A stretch of DNA of 64,000 nucleotides, taken from NCBI GenBank assembly GCA_900541415.1, contig UQJP01000015.1:1-64000 (forward strand), read 5' to 3'. How positions within the stretch are numbered: position 1 is the first letter of the stretch; every line of letters starts with the position of its first letter. The DNA is from an uncultured Odoribacter sp. Its GTDB lineage: Bacteria; Bacteroidota; Bacteroidia; Bacteroidales; Marinifilaceae. The notes under the pieces were generated by a model. The model saw only the letters and a list, made by a program, of their open reading frames with translations, searched no databases and had not been told where the DNA came from. The position numbers and the translations under genes were made by a program. Shown piece after piece: positions 39,968-48,943 of this stretch.

Positions 39968-41539
39968 TTACCAATAATATTCTTCAAAAACCTCTTTCAT
40001 TTCCGGATAAATCCCGTCATCATCCCCGGCTTCAGCCTTTATTTTCAACAAATCTTCTTTCATCTGCCGGATAATCTCTGCATATTCGGCATTCCCATAT
40101 AAATTTTTATTTTCTGCGGGATCTTTTTGCAGATCGTAAAACTCCCAGGCAGGCCCGGTGGTCTGTTTGCTTGTTCCGGTTTTACCTAAAGGTTGCCCAT
40201 AGAAAAACGCCAGTTTATAGCGTTTGTTCCTGATTCCGAAATGAGCAGGACGGATAGGATCGTGCAGCCAGTAACGATAATACACACTTTCCCGCCAATC
40301 TTGCGGTGTTTCTCCTTTCAGGTTTGCCCGGAAACTTCTGCCCTGTACAAAATCGGGACAATCAATCCCGGCATAATCGGCAAACAAGGCAGCAAAATCA
40401 ATATTCCCGATCAAATCCCCGTTACGGGTGCCCGAAGGAATTTCCTTCGGGTAACGGATAACAAAAGGCATGCGCATAGATTCCTCATAAATCAGGCGCT
40501 TATCGAAAAAACCATGTTCTCCCAAAAAATACCCCTGATCTGAAACATATACCACAACTGTATTTTCGCTCAATCCCGACTCATCGAGATATTTCAGTAA
40601 TTTTCCGATATTGTCATCGATAGCGGCTCCGCAACGTAAATAATCCCGCACCATTTTCTGATATATTTTTTTACGGGTGGCAACAGAATCCAATCCCTGA
40701 GTAGAAAAAGGCAATTCAGGATATTTACACCACCAACCTTCAGGGTCACGAGTGGCATACTCCCATCTCCATCCCATATTTTCCAGTTGCCTTCCGGGAA
40801 AGGTGCGTCCGCTTGCCGTCGTCCCGAACTCCAATAATGTTTCCGGCTCCGGAAACTGCACACTATCGTATAAATGCCTGAAACGCTCCGGGAAATCGAA
40901 CGGCTCATGAGTTGCTTTAAAATGGCAACACATAAAGAAAGGCTTGGTTTGGTCGCGTCCCTCCAGCCAGGAAATAGTACGGTCGGTCACAATATCCGTG
41001 GAAAAGCCTTCTGTCTTCTCTCCGCCGCTCCCCTTTTCATCCCAGTTTTTCTCAGAAAAGAAGTCCGGATTCCAGTAAACGCCCTGATCGTAGAAAACAT
41101 CAAAGTGGTCGAAACCCGCAGGGCGTTTCCGTAAATGCCATTTCCCGATGAGCGCAGTTTGATACCCATTAGCCCCCAAAACTTTTGCAATATTCGCACT
41201 ATCGGGCTCCAGCCCATCGTCCAGCGTATACACCCCGTTCCGATGGCTATATTGCCCGGTCAGGATAGTAGCCCGGCTGGGCACCGAAATAGAATTACTG
41301 CAAAAACAATTATCCAGCACACACCCTTCCCGTGCTAAGCGGGCTATATTGGAATTTTGCACATAAGGAGCCAATATCCCTCCATATATTCCCCAGGCCT
41401 GGGAAGTATGATCGTCGGATAAAATAAACAAGATATTCGGCTTCTCTGCCTTTTTAGCCGTAGAACAGGATAAACACCCTCCTCCGATAGCCAGGGAACA
41501 ACATCCCGCTACAAAACTGTTTACTGAAATTACCTTCAT
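39968..41539 (-). CDS. Sulfatase, serine-type, lipoprotein
   Basis: A 523-residue S1-type sulfatase. The formylglycine precursor is Ser85 in S85-V-P-S-R89 within S-I-S-V-P-S-R-A-T-I-L-T-G, so it needs an anaerobic sulfatase-maturing enzyme (none in this window). Metal ligands begin at Asp42-Asp43 (S-D-D-H). The N-terminus is cysteine-rich and hydrophobic (G-G-G-C-L-S-C), indicating an exported, probably lipidated protein. G-K-W-H-L near 135 and H-E-x-F-D segments are typical of glycan exo-sulfatases. Substrate is unknown; mucin or glycosaminoglycan sugars are plausible for a gut species. It runs opposite to queE, with 8 bases between the stops. Confidence 0.9.
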   Translation of the reverse strand: MKVISVNSFVAGCCSLAIGGGCLSCSTAKKAEKPNILFILSDDHTSQAWGIYGGILAPYVQNSNIARLAREGCVLDNCFCSNSISVPSRATILTGQYSHRNGVYTLDDGLEPDSANIAKVLGANGYQTALIGKWHLRKRPAGFDHFDVFYDQGVYWNPDFFSEKNWDEKGSGGEKTEGFSTDIVTDRTISWLEGRDQTKPFFMCCHFKATHEPFDFPERFRHLYDSVQFPEPETLLEFGTTASGRTFPGRQLENMGWRWEYATRDPEGWWCKYPELPFSTQGLDSVATRKKIYQKMVRDYLRCGAAIDDNIGKLLKYLDESGLSENTVVVYVSDQGYFLGEHGFFDKRLIYEESMRMPFVIRYPKEIPSGTRNGDLIGNIDFAALFADYAGIDCPDFVQGRSFRANLKGETPQDWRESVYYRYWLHDPIRPAHFGIRNKRYKLAFFYGQPLGKTGTSKQTTGPAWEFYDLQKDPAENKNLYGNAEYAEIIRQMKEDLLKIKAEAGDDDGIYPEMKEVFEEYYW

Positions 41540-41644
41540 TATATTTTAACTAAATACAGACAATACAAATTATTTATTTCACATCCACATTCACAAGTAA
41601 CCGTATACCCTTAATCTTTCTATCCGATTGTGGATTCCGGAAAA

Positions 41645-43558
41645 TCATTCCTTTTCCGACCTGCTTAACAGGGTCGGGGTTTTATAATACACCACTTTAT
41701 CGTCAAGCAATAGCCTGAGCCGTTCTACCACCAACTCCCGGCAATCAGGAAAACTACGCACCAATTCTCTGACACTCATATCTTTTTCGGATAGTTTTTC
41801 AAGTATTCCTTTATCGATGTCTTTCCGATGAATCTGTATTCCCCCTCGCTTTTTTTGTCCCAGGCAAAGATCACACACACCGCAGGGTTGTTTTTCCTTT
41901 TGTCCGAAATATTGCATCAAAAAAAGCTGTCGGCATCCTTCTTCCTTTTCCGCATAGGCCAGCATATAATTAATCTTCCGCTCGTACGACATTTTTCTGT
42001 CTTCATAAGCCTCACGACTGATTAAAAGATAAGAAGCCGGTAAACGAGGCTGATGATAAACAATATAAGGACGGTCGTTACCGGGCACATAACTAACGAT
42101 CTTACGCTTAGCCAGGTCGATAAAAATATGGTATACCTCCTGCCTTTCCACTCCCAGCTTATCGGCCAGAAAATCTTCACTGATAAAAGCATATTGCACG
42201 AATACGCCGGAATAAGTCCGCATCACCAGCTCCAATAAGCGTTCCGCTAAAGCATTGTGTAAATCGATATGATATAATTGGTCACGCATTACTAAAAAAC
42301 ACACTCTGGAGCGTGAATGAACGTCGGTTGTACACTCCAAGTATCCGGAAACTTGTAAAATATTTATTGCTGCTAATGCTTTTACGTAATCCAGCTTAAA
42401 GTTTTTCACGAACACATCACAATCGAATTCAAAAGCCCGGCCACCTCCTTCTCCCTCCTCTAATTGAAAAAAATTCCCCAAAGCCTGATAAACCTCCCGG
42501 ATATAAGCCTTTTCGGGAAATCCTTTGGCCACACGCATTTTCATGGCTGTCAAAGTTGCATCGTTACAGAGCAACACAGCATAGGCTTTTTTCTCATCCC
42601 GCCCGGCACGTCCGGCCTCCTGGAAATAAGCCTCAGGACTGTCGGGAATATCAAAATGCACCACCAGCCTCACATCCGGTTTATCTATCCCCATCCCAAA
42701 AGCATTCGTCGCCACAATAACCGGAGTAATATCGTTTTTCCAATCCTCCTGCTTCTTCTCCCGTTGCCAGGCCGGTAACCCGGCATGATAAAAATCGGCT
42801 TTTACGCCATGAGCCGTCAAAAATTTCGCCAATTCCTCGGTTGTCGCCCTTTTTCGGACATAAATGATAGCACAGGCCGATAGTTTGGATAAAATATGCA
42901 GCAATTCGCTCATTTTATCATTCACCTTACGCACAACATACGAAATGTTTTCACGCCGGAAACTTTTAGAAAGCACATGGGGTTGAGGAAATTTCAATAA
43001 CCGCTGAATATCCTCGATAACTTCCTGCGTAGCGGTAGCCGTCAAGGCCAATACCGGAGCCTGCGGGAAAAAATTCCTTACCTCCGCTATACGCAGGTAA
43101 GAAGGACGGAAATCATACCCCCACTGGGAAATGCAATGGGCTTCGTCCACCGTAAACATGGACACCCGCATTTGCTTCAATTTCAAACGAAAATATTCCG
43201 AAGCCAAGCGTTCGGGGGATATATATAAAAACTTCACTTTTCCGGCTATCGATTTATTAATAGCCGATTCCACCTGATCGGGCATCATACCCGTATATAC
43301 CGTTTCTGCCGGGATTCCTAACTTCCTCAAACCTTCCACCTGATCTTTCATCAAAGCGATCAGGGGTGTAATTACCACACATACCCCTCCCAGCTTTAAG
43401 CCGGCCACCTGATAAGTGATCGATTTGCCTCCTCCCGTCGGCATTAAAGCCAGCGTATCCTTACCGGAAATTACCGAACAAATAATATCTTCCTGCAAAC
43501 TGCGGAATTCGTCATATCCCCAGTATTGTTTTAATATTTCCCTGATTTCCTGCTTCAT
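41645..43558 (-). CDS. recQ: RecQ-family ATP-dependent DNA helicase
   Basis: A 637-residue SF2 helicase. Walker A is P-T-G-G-G-K-S near 41-47, the DEAH box is V-D-E-A-H-C, S-x-Y is in W-G-Y-D-F-R-P-S-Y, and motif VI is Q-E-A-G-R-A-G-R-D near 320. It unwinds DNA during recombination and repair. The Zn-binding cysteines (C-R-Q-L-F-L-M-Q-Y-F-G and C-G-V-C-D-L-C) lie near residues 530-560, about 150 residues later than in E. coli RecQ. The intervening section looks like extra winged-helix material. No HRDC domain is visible at the end. This may be the second RecQ type of Bacteroidetes. Confidence 0.9.
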   Translation of the reverse strand: MKQEIREILKQYWGYDEFRSLQEDIICSVISGKDTLALMPTGGGKSITYQVAGLKLGGVCVVITPLIALMKDQVEGLRKLGIPAETVYTGMMPDQVESAINKSIAGKVKFLYISPERLASEYFRLKLKQMRVSMFTVDEAHCISQWGYDFRPSYLRIAEVRNFFPQAPVLALTATATQEVIEDIQRLLKFPQPHVLSKSFRRENISYVVRKVNDKMSELLHILSKLSACAIIYVRKRATTEELAKFLTAHGVKADFYHAGLPAWQREKKQEDWKNDITPVIVATNAFGMGIDKPDVRLVVHFDIPDSPEAYFQEAGRAGRDEKKAYAVLLCNDATLTAMKMRVAKGFPEKAYIREVYQALGNFFQLEEGEGGGRAFEFDCDVFVKNFKLDYVKALAAINILQVSGYLECTTDVHSRSRVCFLVMRDQLYHIDLHNALAERLLELVMRTYSGVFVQYAFISEDFLADKLGVERQEVYHIFIDLAKRKIVSYVPGNDRPYIVYHQPRLPASYLLISREAYEDRKMSYERKINYMLAYAEKEEGCRQLFLMQYFGQKEKQPCGVCDLCLGQKKRGGIQIHRKDIDKGILEKLSEKDMSVRELVRSFPDCRELVVERLRLLLDDKVVYYKTPTLLSRSEKE

Positions 43559-43576
43559 TTTTCCCGGTTAATATCA

Positions 43577-43584
43577 CAAATATA
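43577..43584 (-). promoter_or_regulatory. -7 element of recQ
   Basis: The minus strand reads TATATTTG, an exact match, 18 bases before the recQ ATG; a TTTA lies about 20 bases upstream. Confidence 0.55.
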
Positions 43585-43710
43585 GAAAGAAGTAAAATCC
43601 GATCCGTAAAAAAATTGAAAATAATTCGGCAAAATCAAAAAACACGGGGAAATGTAAAATATAATCCGCTTTTTTAGTATTTTCGCCAAATATTAAAAAG
43701 AGTACGGAAA

Positions 43711-44547
43711 ATGAAGTTTTTAATCGCATTTTTAATCTTATCATTCATATACTCCTGCAATAAAAAAACGATCGAAGAAACGCCTGTTGCCCAGGTATTT
43801 GAAAGTTATCTTTACGAAAAAGAGATCGTAGACTTCATTCCCAAAGGAACTCCCCGGGAAGACAGTGTGCTTATGTCCCAAAATTACATCCGGAATTGGG
43901 TCACTCAAAAATTATTACTTCATAAAGCGATAGAGAACCTTTCCGGAGAAGAAAAAGATATTCAGCGTCAAGTGGAAGACTACCGCACTTCTTTGTTGAT
44001 TCACCGTTATAAACAAAAATTGATCGCCCAGCGTTTAATGGAAGAAATTGTCGAAGAAGATATTGAAAAATATTATTCGGAACATGAAAACAATTTCGTT
44101 TTGACTACTCCTATCGTGAAAGCTATCTTTTTCATTATTCCCAAATCGGCTTCAAATTTAAATGAGGTCAGAAAATGGTATAAATCAGACAAAGCCACCG
44201 ACCTGGAAAATTTAGAAGAATATTGTATCACCAATGCCAAAAAATACGATAAATTTAATGACAAGTGGATTGAGGTTAAATATCTTTTAAACCTGATTCC
44301 GGGAGATTTCAATACTTTGGAAAGTGAAATCCTGCATTCGAAGACCATCGAAAAAGAGGATGATGAAAATTTCTATTTTCTAAAAATCAAAGAAATGCGT
44401 AAGGAACAAACCATTGCTCCCCTCGATTATGTGCGGGAAGAAATCACGTTGATCCTGAAAAACAAAAAGAAACTCGACTTTGAAAATGAGCTTGACAAAC
44501 AAATTAATCAGGAAGGCGTACGGAAAAACTATGTGAAATTTTACTAA
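43711..44547 (+). CDS. SurA-like periplasmic lipoprotein without a clear PPIase core
   Basis: A 278-residue lipoprotein (lipobox I-Y-S-C, Cys16). It has a SurA-type helical chaperone region (Y-L-Y-E-K-E-I, then N-Y-I-R-N-W-V-T-Q-K-L-L-L-H-K-A) and the I-E-K-Y-Y-S-E-H-E-N-N-F segment that normally leads into a parvulin domain. The following region (about 130-235) lacks the usual parvulin signature (such as the H-I-L-V and G-G-x-L-G strands). It therefore looks like a chaperone with a degenerate isomerase domain. It sits 88 bases upstream of surA. Role in outer-membrane protein transport is inferred. Confidence 0.75.
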   Translation: MKFLIAFLILSFIYSCNKKTIEETPVAQVFESYLYEKEIVDFIPKGTPREDSVLMSQNYIRNWVTQKLLLHKAIENLSGEEKDIQRQVEDYRTSLLIHRYKQKLIAQRLMEEIVEEDIEKYYSEHENNFVLTTPIVKAIFFIIPKSASNLNEVRKWYKSDKATDLENLEEYCITNAKKYDKFNDKWIEVKYLLNLIPGDFNTLESEILHSKTIEKEDDENFYFLKIKEMRKEQTIAPLDYVREEITLILKNKKKLDFENELDKQINQEGVRKNYVKFY

Positions 44548-44635
44548 ACCTGACGGCATTTTTCGTTTTTAGACAAAAAGGTGGTAGTTTAGGCGGCTGA
44601 AAGACACAAATTTGAAAATTTATAAAATAAACAAT

Positions 44636-45979
44636 ATGAGAAGATACCTACTATTATTTACTTTACTGTTACAGATCGGTTATCTGTCTGCACAAAAAAA
44701 TGCAGTGGATAAAATTATCGCAGTAGTGGGAGAAGAAATTATCCTGAAATCGGATATAGAGAATGAATATTTGCAGGAACAGAGCCGGGGACTGATCTCC
44801 TCTTCCAGCGATTATAAAACTGAAATATTGGAGCAACGGCTGATGCAAAAGCTTCTTTTAGCACAGGCAAAAGTAGACAGTATTTCTGTTACCGAAAGCG
44901 AGGTTGAATCGGAAATATCTTCCCGCATCGAATACATGATAGCAGACATCGGCTCACAGGAACGGCTGGAAGGCTTTTTCGGAAAACCGGTGGAAGAAAT
45001 CAAAAACGACATGCGTACACCCATGCGTGAACAGTTGATCGCCAACCGGATGCAGCAACACATCGTCGAAAAAATACGGATTACCCCTTCGGAAGTGAAA
45101 GCCTATTTTAAAAAACTCCCGAAAGACAGTCTTCCCGAAATGCCGGATAAATATGAAATTCAGCAAATTATCTTAAAACCGAATGTCAGTGAAGCTGAAA
45201 AGGAACGTTTGAGAGCAAGATTACGGGAGTTCAGGGACATGATCCTGAAAGGAGAAAAAACTTTCAACACTCTTGCCGTACTTTATTCTGAAGACCTTTT
45301 ATCCGCTCCACGGGGAGGCGAATTGCCCTATCAGTCACGAATCGACTTAATTCCGGAGTATGCAGATGCTGCCTTTAACCTGAAACCGGGTAAAATATCA
45401 AAGATTGTAGAAACAGAATACGGTTTCCACATCATCCAATTGATCGACAGACAAGGTGAAAAAATCAAAGTACGCCAAATCCTGCTGAAACCCAAAATTT
45501 CCGATGCAGAAAAACAGGAAGCGATTAATCGGCTGGACACCATCCGCCAGTATATTACAGAAGGTAAAATGACCTTTGAAGAAGCAGCATTCTATTTCTC
45601 TACCGATAAACAAACTAAATTTAACGGTGGTCTTTATGCCAATCCTCAAACTGCCGATTCCAAAATTTCGAGAGCAGAACTCCCGGGTGAAATGGGACGG
45701 GTTATCAACCGGATGAAGGTTGGTGAAATTTCCGCCCCATTTATAGATCGTAACATCGCAGAACAGGAAGAATTTAAGATCGTCAAATTAAAAGCCTTTT
45801 ATCCGAAACACAAAGCAGACCTCGAAAACGATTGGATCAGCTTTGAAAACATGCTGAAAAAAGATAAGCAATACGAGAGACTGGAAAAATGGGTAAAAGA
45901 AAAACAGGCCAACACCTACATTCATATCGACGACAGTTATAAAAACTCTAAATTCCGGTATGACGGTTGGATCAAATAA
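44636..45979 (+). CDS. surA: Periplasmic chaperone/peptidyl-prolyl isomerase SurA
   Basis: A 447-residue exported protein with a signal peptide (about 1-19, L-S-A-Q), an N-terminal chaperone domain (V-D-K-I-I-A-V-V-G-E-E-I-I-L-K-S-D-I), and two parvulin (PPIC) domains. The first is near 170-275 (Y-E-I-Q-Q-I-I-L, G-G-E-L-P-Y, E-T-E-Y-G-F-H-I-I-Q), the second near 280-375 (V-R-Q-I-L-L-K, N-G-G-L-Y-A). SurA carries unfolded outer-membrane proteins to the BAM complex. I chose ATG 44636, the start of the signal peptide, over an upstream TTG. It is followed 36 bases later by the MoxR gene. Confidence 0.92.
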   Translation: MRRYLLLFTLLLQIGYLSAQKNAVDKIIAVVGEEIILKSDIENEYLQEQSRGLISSSSDYKTEILEQRLMQKLLLAQAKVDSISVTESEVESEISSRIEYMIADIGSQERLEGFFGKPVEEIKNDMRTPMREQLIANRMQQHIVEKIRITPSEVKAYFKKLPKDSLPEMPDKYEIQQIILKPNVSEAEKERLRARLREFRDMILKGEKTFNTLAVLYSEDLLSAPRGGELPYQSRIDLIPEYADAAFNLKPGKISKIVETEYGFHIIQLIDRQGEKIKVRQILLKPKISDAEKQEAINRLDTIRQYITEGKMTFEEAAFYFSTDKQTKFNGGLYANPQTADSKISRAELPGEMGRVINRMKVGEISAPFIDRNIAEQEEFKIVKLKAFYPKHKADLENDWISFENMLKKDKQYERLEKWVKEKQANTYIHIDDSYKNSKFRYDGWIK

Positions 45980-46015
45980 AGCCTCCGGTAAGCGGGTGTG
46001 TGTAACGACAAACAA

Positions 46016-46981
46016 ATGATCATGGAAGAACATGTAAAGCTGATTGACGAACTAAAGGAAAAATACGGAGAATTAAAGCAGGAAATTTCCCGCAAAATCG
46101 TGGGACAAGAGGAAATCATCAATAAAATTCTGATCTCCATTTTCAGTAACGGACATTGCTTGTTGATCGGAGTGCCGGGATTGGCCAAAACCTTAATGGT
46201 GACAGCTATTTCAGAAACACTCGATTTGAAATACAGCCGTATTCAGTTCACCCCCGATTTAATGCCTTCGGATATTATCGGAACGGAAATCCTTGACAAC
46301 AACAAGGAATTTCGTTTTATAAAGGGGCCATTATTCGCTAATATCATTTTAGCGGACGAGATCAACCGTACCCCGCCTAAAACTCAAAGTGCCCTGCTGG
46401 AAGCCATGCAAGAGCGTGAAATCACCGCCGCAGGCACTACCCGCAAGCTGGAAGAACCTTTCTTCGTACTGGCTACGCAGAACCCGATCGAACAGGAAGG
46501 GACTTATCCCCTGCCTGAAGCTCAGTTAGACCGTTTTATGTTCAGCGTGATACTCGACTATCCTACGCTGGAAGAAGAAATAGCCATTGTAGAAACCACA
46601 ACGGGAGCTGTTCCTCCAAAATTGAATAAGATCATTAGCGGAGCAGATATTTTAAAATATCAATCTGTTGTACAGTTGATGCCGGTAGCGAAACATATCA
46701 CCGAATATGCCGTAAAATTAGTAGCCAAAACCCGCCCCGGACGTCCCGGAGCGCATCCGATGGCCGAAAAATACCTGAACTGGGGAGCCGGCCCGCGAGC
46801 TTCACAATTCTTGATCACAGGAGCCAAAACTTATGCGGCTTTACAGGGAAAATACGCTCCCGACATTGAAGATGTGAAATATGTAGCGGAATCGATCCTG
46901 CGGCACAGAATCTTCAAGAATTATAAGGCAGAAGCCGAACACATACAGGTTGAAAACCTTATTCAGGAATTTTTGAAATAA
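46016..46981 (+). CDS. MoxR-family AAA+ ATPase
   Basis: A 321-residue ATPase. Walker A is G-V-P-G-L-A-K-T, Walker B I-I-L-A-D-E-I-N-R-T-P-P, and the sensor region A-T-Q-N-P-I-E-Q-E-G-T-Y-P-L-P-E-A-Q-L-D-R-F is a MoxR hallmark. MoxR proteins act as chaperones with DUF58/VWA proteins, which are absent here. ATG 46016 and ATG 46022 are both possible starts; an upstream GTG is less likely. It is between surA and the OstA-like gene (30 bases), so a link to envelope assembly is inferred from position. Confidence 0.93.
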   Translation: MIMEEHVKLIDELKEKYGELKQEISRKIVGQEEIINKILISIFSNGHCLLIGVPGLAKTLMVTAISETLDLKYSRIQFTPDLMPSDIIGTEILDNNKEFRFIKGPLFANIILADEINRTPPKTQSALLEAMQEREITAAGTTRKLEEPFFVLATQNPIEQEGTYPLPEAQLDRFMFSVILDYPTLEEEIAIVETTTGAVPPKLNKIISGADILKYQSVVQLMPVAKHITEYAVKLVAKTRPGRPGAHPMAEKYLNWGAGPRASQFLITGAKTYAALQGKYAPDIEDVKYVAESILRHRIFKNYKAEAEHIQVENLIQEFLK

Positions 46982-47011
46982 TCACACCGAACACGAGAAC
47001 AGGATATTGCT

Positions 47012-48526
47012 ATGCGTAAATCAATGATATTTCTCCTACTTTGCCTGGCGGCACTCTCTTTTTCAGCAACCGCCCAGAACAAAGCGATCATTAAGATCAT
47101 CCATTCGGATAGCACCATGCCTAATCTCAAAACCAACGTATACAGGCTGATTGGTAATGTACATTTGCAACATGCCAATATGCAATTGTTCTGCGATAGC
47201 CTCTACCAATACGCCGATAGCAATTACATCGAGGCTTTCGGCAACGTACACGCCATTCAGCACGATCCTAAAAGCGTAGAAAACGACACCGTGAACCTGT
47301 GGGGCGATTTCATGACCTACAATGCCAATACCGAAAAAGCAAAGGTACGCGAGAACGTTACGATGAAAGACCCCCAGATCACCCTGACGACTAATTTTCT
47401 GGACTATAATGCCGGAACACGGGTTGGAAATTACTTTAACGGGGGTACAATCAAGGACAGCATCAACACCCTGGTCAGTGACGTGGGTATCTACTATGTG
47501 CCGATCAACGAAATGTTTTTCAAAGATAGTGTAAAGGTATACACTCCGGACTACACCATGTATTCCGACACCATGAAATACCAAACCGAAACAAAGGTAA
47601 TTACCATTTTAGGTCCTACCACCATCATAGGGGATAACCGTACCTTATATTCCGAAGACGGTTGGTATAATTCCCTGACTTCGCACGCAGAGTTATATAA
47701 AAACAATCATATCACTTACAACGAATATCAGGGACAAGCCGATACGATTGTAATCGACAGCATCAGCCAGAATGCTATTTTAAAAGAAAACCTGCACCTG
47801 GTGGACACGGCCAACAATATCATTGTCGAGGGAGAATACGGAGAAGTATGGAAAAACAACGATTACGCTTTTGTAACCGAACGTGCCCTCATGATTCTGG
47901 TGGGAGCCGATTCCCTTTTTATCCATGGGGATACGCTTTCGGTGAGTAAGGACACTTTGGGGAATAACGTCATGAAAGCCTACTATTATACAAAATTTTA
48001 CAGCGTTGATATGCAGGGGCGTTGCGATTCGATGGTATTCCCGGTTGCCGATTCAACCGTCTATCTCTACATCGATCCCATTGTCTGGGCTACGGGCAAT
48101 CAAATGACCGGAACGACGATCGATATGCTATTAAAAAACAATCAGGTAGACCGTTTCCACCTGAACAACAAAGCTATGATTATCAACCAGATCGATACGG
48201 TTATGTTCAATCAGATCAAAGGAAGGAATATGACCGGCTATATGCGGGATAACGAACTTTATAAGGTAGATGTTGAAGGTAACGGAGAAGTTCTTTATTA
48301 TACAGACGATCAGGGTGAAATCATCGGATTGAACAAGACCATCTGTTCCAACATAAAAATATTCCTGAAAGAAAGAAAAGTCAATGATATTATATTCCTG
48401 AATAAACCGGAAGGAAACGTCACCCCGCTTTTTATGCTGAAACCGGAAGACAGAAGGCTAAAAGATTTCAACTGGCGAATCTATTTACGTCCCCGGACTA
48501 AAGAAGATATCTTTATGCATTTTTAA
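47012..48526 (+). CDS. OstA/LptA-like periplasmic protein
   Basis: A 504-residue protein with a signal peptide (about 1-21, S-A-T-A-Q). Repeated beta-strand units of the OstA/LptA type follow, with V-Y-R-L-I-G-N-V-H-L-Q-H-A-N-M-Q-L-F-C-D-S at about 43-63, then similar 'Y...G.V....' and 'T.F.DY' segments. LptA and the N-terminus of LptD form the periplasmic bridge that carries lipopolysaccharide to the outer membrane. The C-terminus (about 300-504) continues with the same type of strands, ending R-T-K-E-D-I-F-M-H-F. It lacks a beta-barrel, so it is LptA-like rather than a full LptD. Function in Bacteroidetes is inferred from family. Confidence 0.85.
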   Translation: MRKSMIFLLLCLAALSFSATAQNKAIIKIIHSDSTMPNLKTNVYRLIGNVHLQHANMQLFCDSLYQYADSNYIEAFGNVHAIQHDPKSVENDTVNLWGDFMTYNANTEKAKVRENVTMKDPQITLTTNFLDYNAGTRVGNYFNGGTIKDSINTLVSDVGIYYVPINEMFFKDSVKVYTPDYTMYSDTMKYQTETKVITILGPTTIIGDNRTLYSEDGWYNSLTSHAELYKNNHITYNEYQGQADTIVIDSISQNAILKENLHLVDTANNIIVEGEYGEVWKNNDYAFVTERALMILVGADSLFIHGDTLSVSKDTLGNNVMKAYYYTKFYSVDMQGRCDSMVFPVADSTVYLYIDPIVWATGNQMTGTTIDMLLKNNQVDRFHLNNKAMIINQIDTVMFNQIKGRNMTGYMRDNELYKVDVEGNGEVLYYTDDQGEIIGLNKTICSNIKIFLKERKVNDIIFLNKPEGNVTPLFMLKPEDRRLKDFNWRIYLRPRTKEDIFMHF

Positions 48527-48943
48527 AACGTTGGGAAAAATCATTTCCAGATCAGGAATTTTGATTAAGCAGTCCCCCCTACTTCGCTTTTCAAATAAAA
48601 GCAAACAGATTGAGAGATGGTTGCCGCTTTCAGAAGAAAGCCGGGAATCGTGCCAAATACTTTTTTAAAATGGCACTCTCCGGATTTGTTCCCAATAACA
48701 TCCTCTTATCCGAAATTTTCTTCTGTCCAAACGAACCTGCACCACAAAGAGAGATAACAAGGGATCTCTGTTTATATTTATAATGGATACAGGAAAATAT
48801 TCGTGGCGTAAGAAACCACCAACAGGCTTATTTGCCGCGAAAATCTGAAAAATATACAGTTAACTTAACAGTTTCGGCCAGCTCAATAAAAAAATGAGGA
48901 TATAATTTATATCCTCATTTTTTCCTATATTTTCGGGTGAATT
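48527..48943. other. 417-base region between convergent genes
   Basis: No gene of convincing length is present. A small stem (AGAGAT around 48740 with ATCTCT around 48760) and the bidirectional terminator at the right end are the only structures noticed. Confidence 0.6.
48888..48923. terminator. Bidirectional terminator
   Basis: An A-run, a near-perfect palindrome around ATGAGGATATAA / TTATATCCTCAT (48894-48905 with 48907-48918), then a T-run. It can stop both the OstA-like transcript and the convergent CarboxypepD-type gene. Confidence 0.85.
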
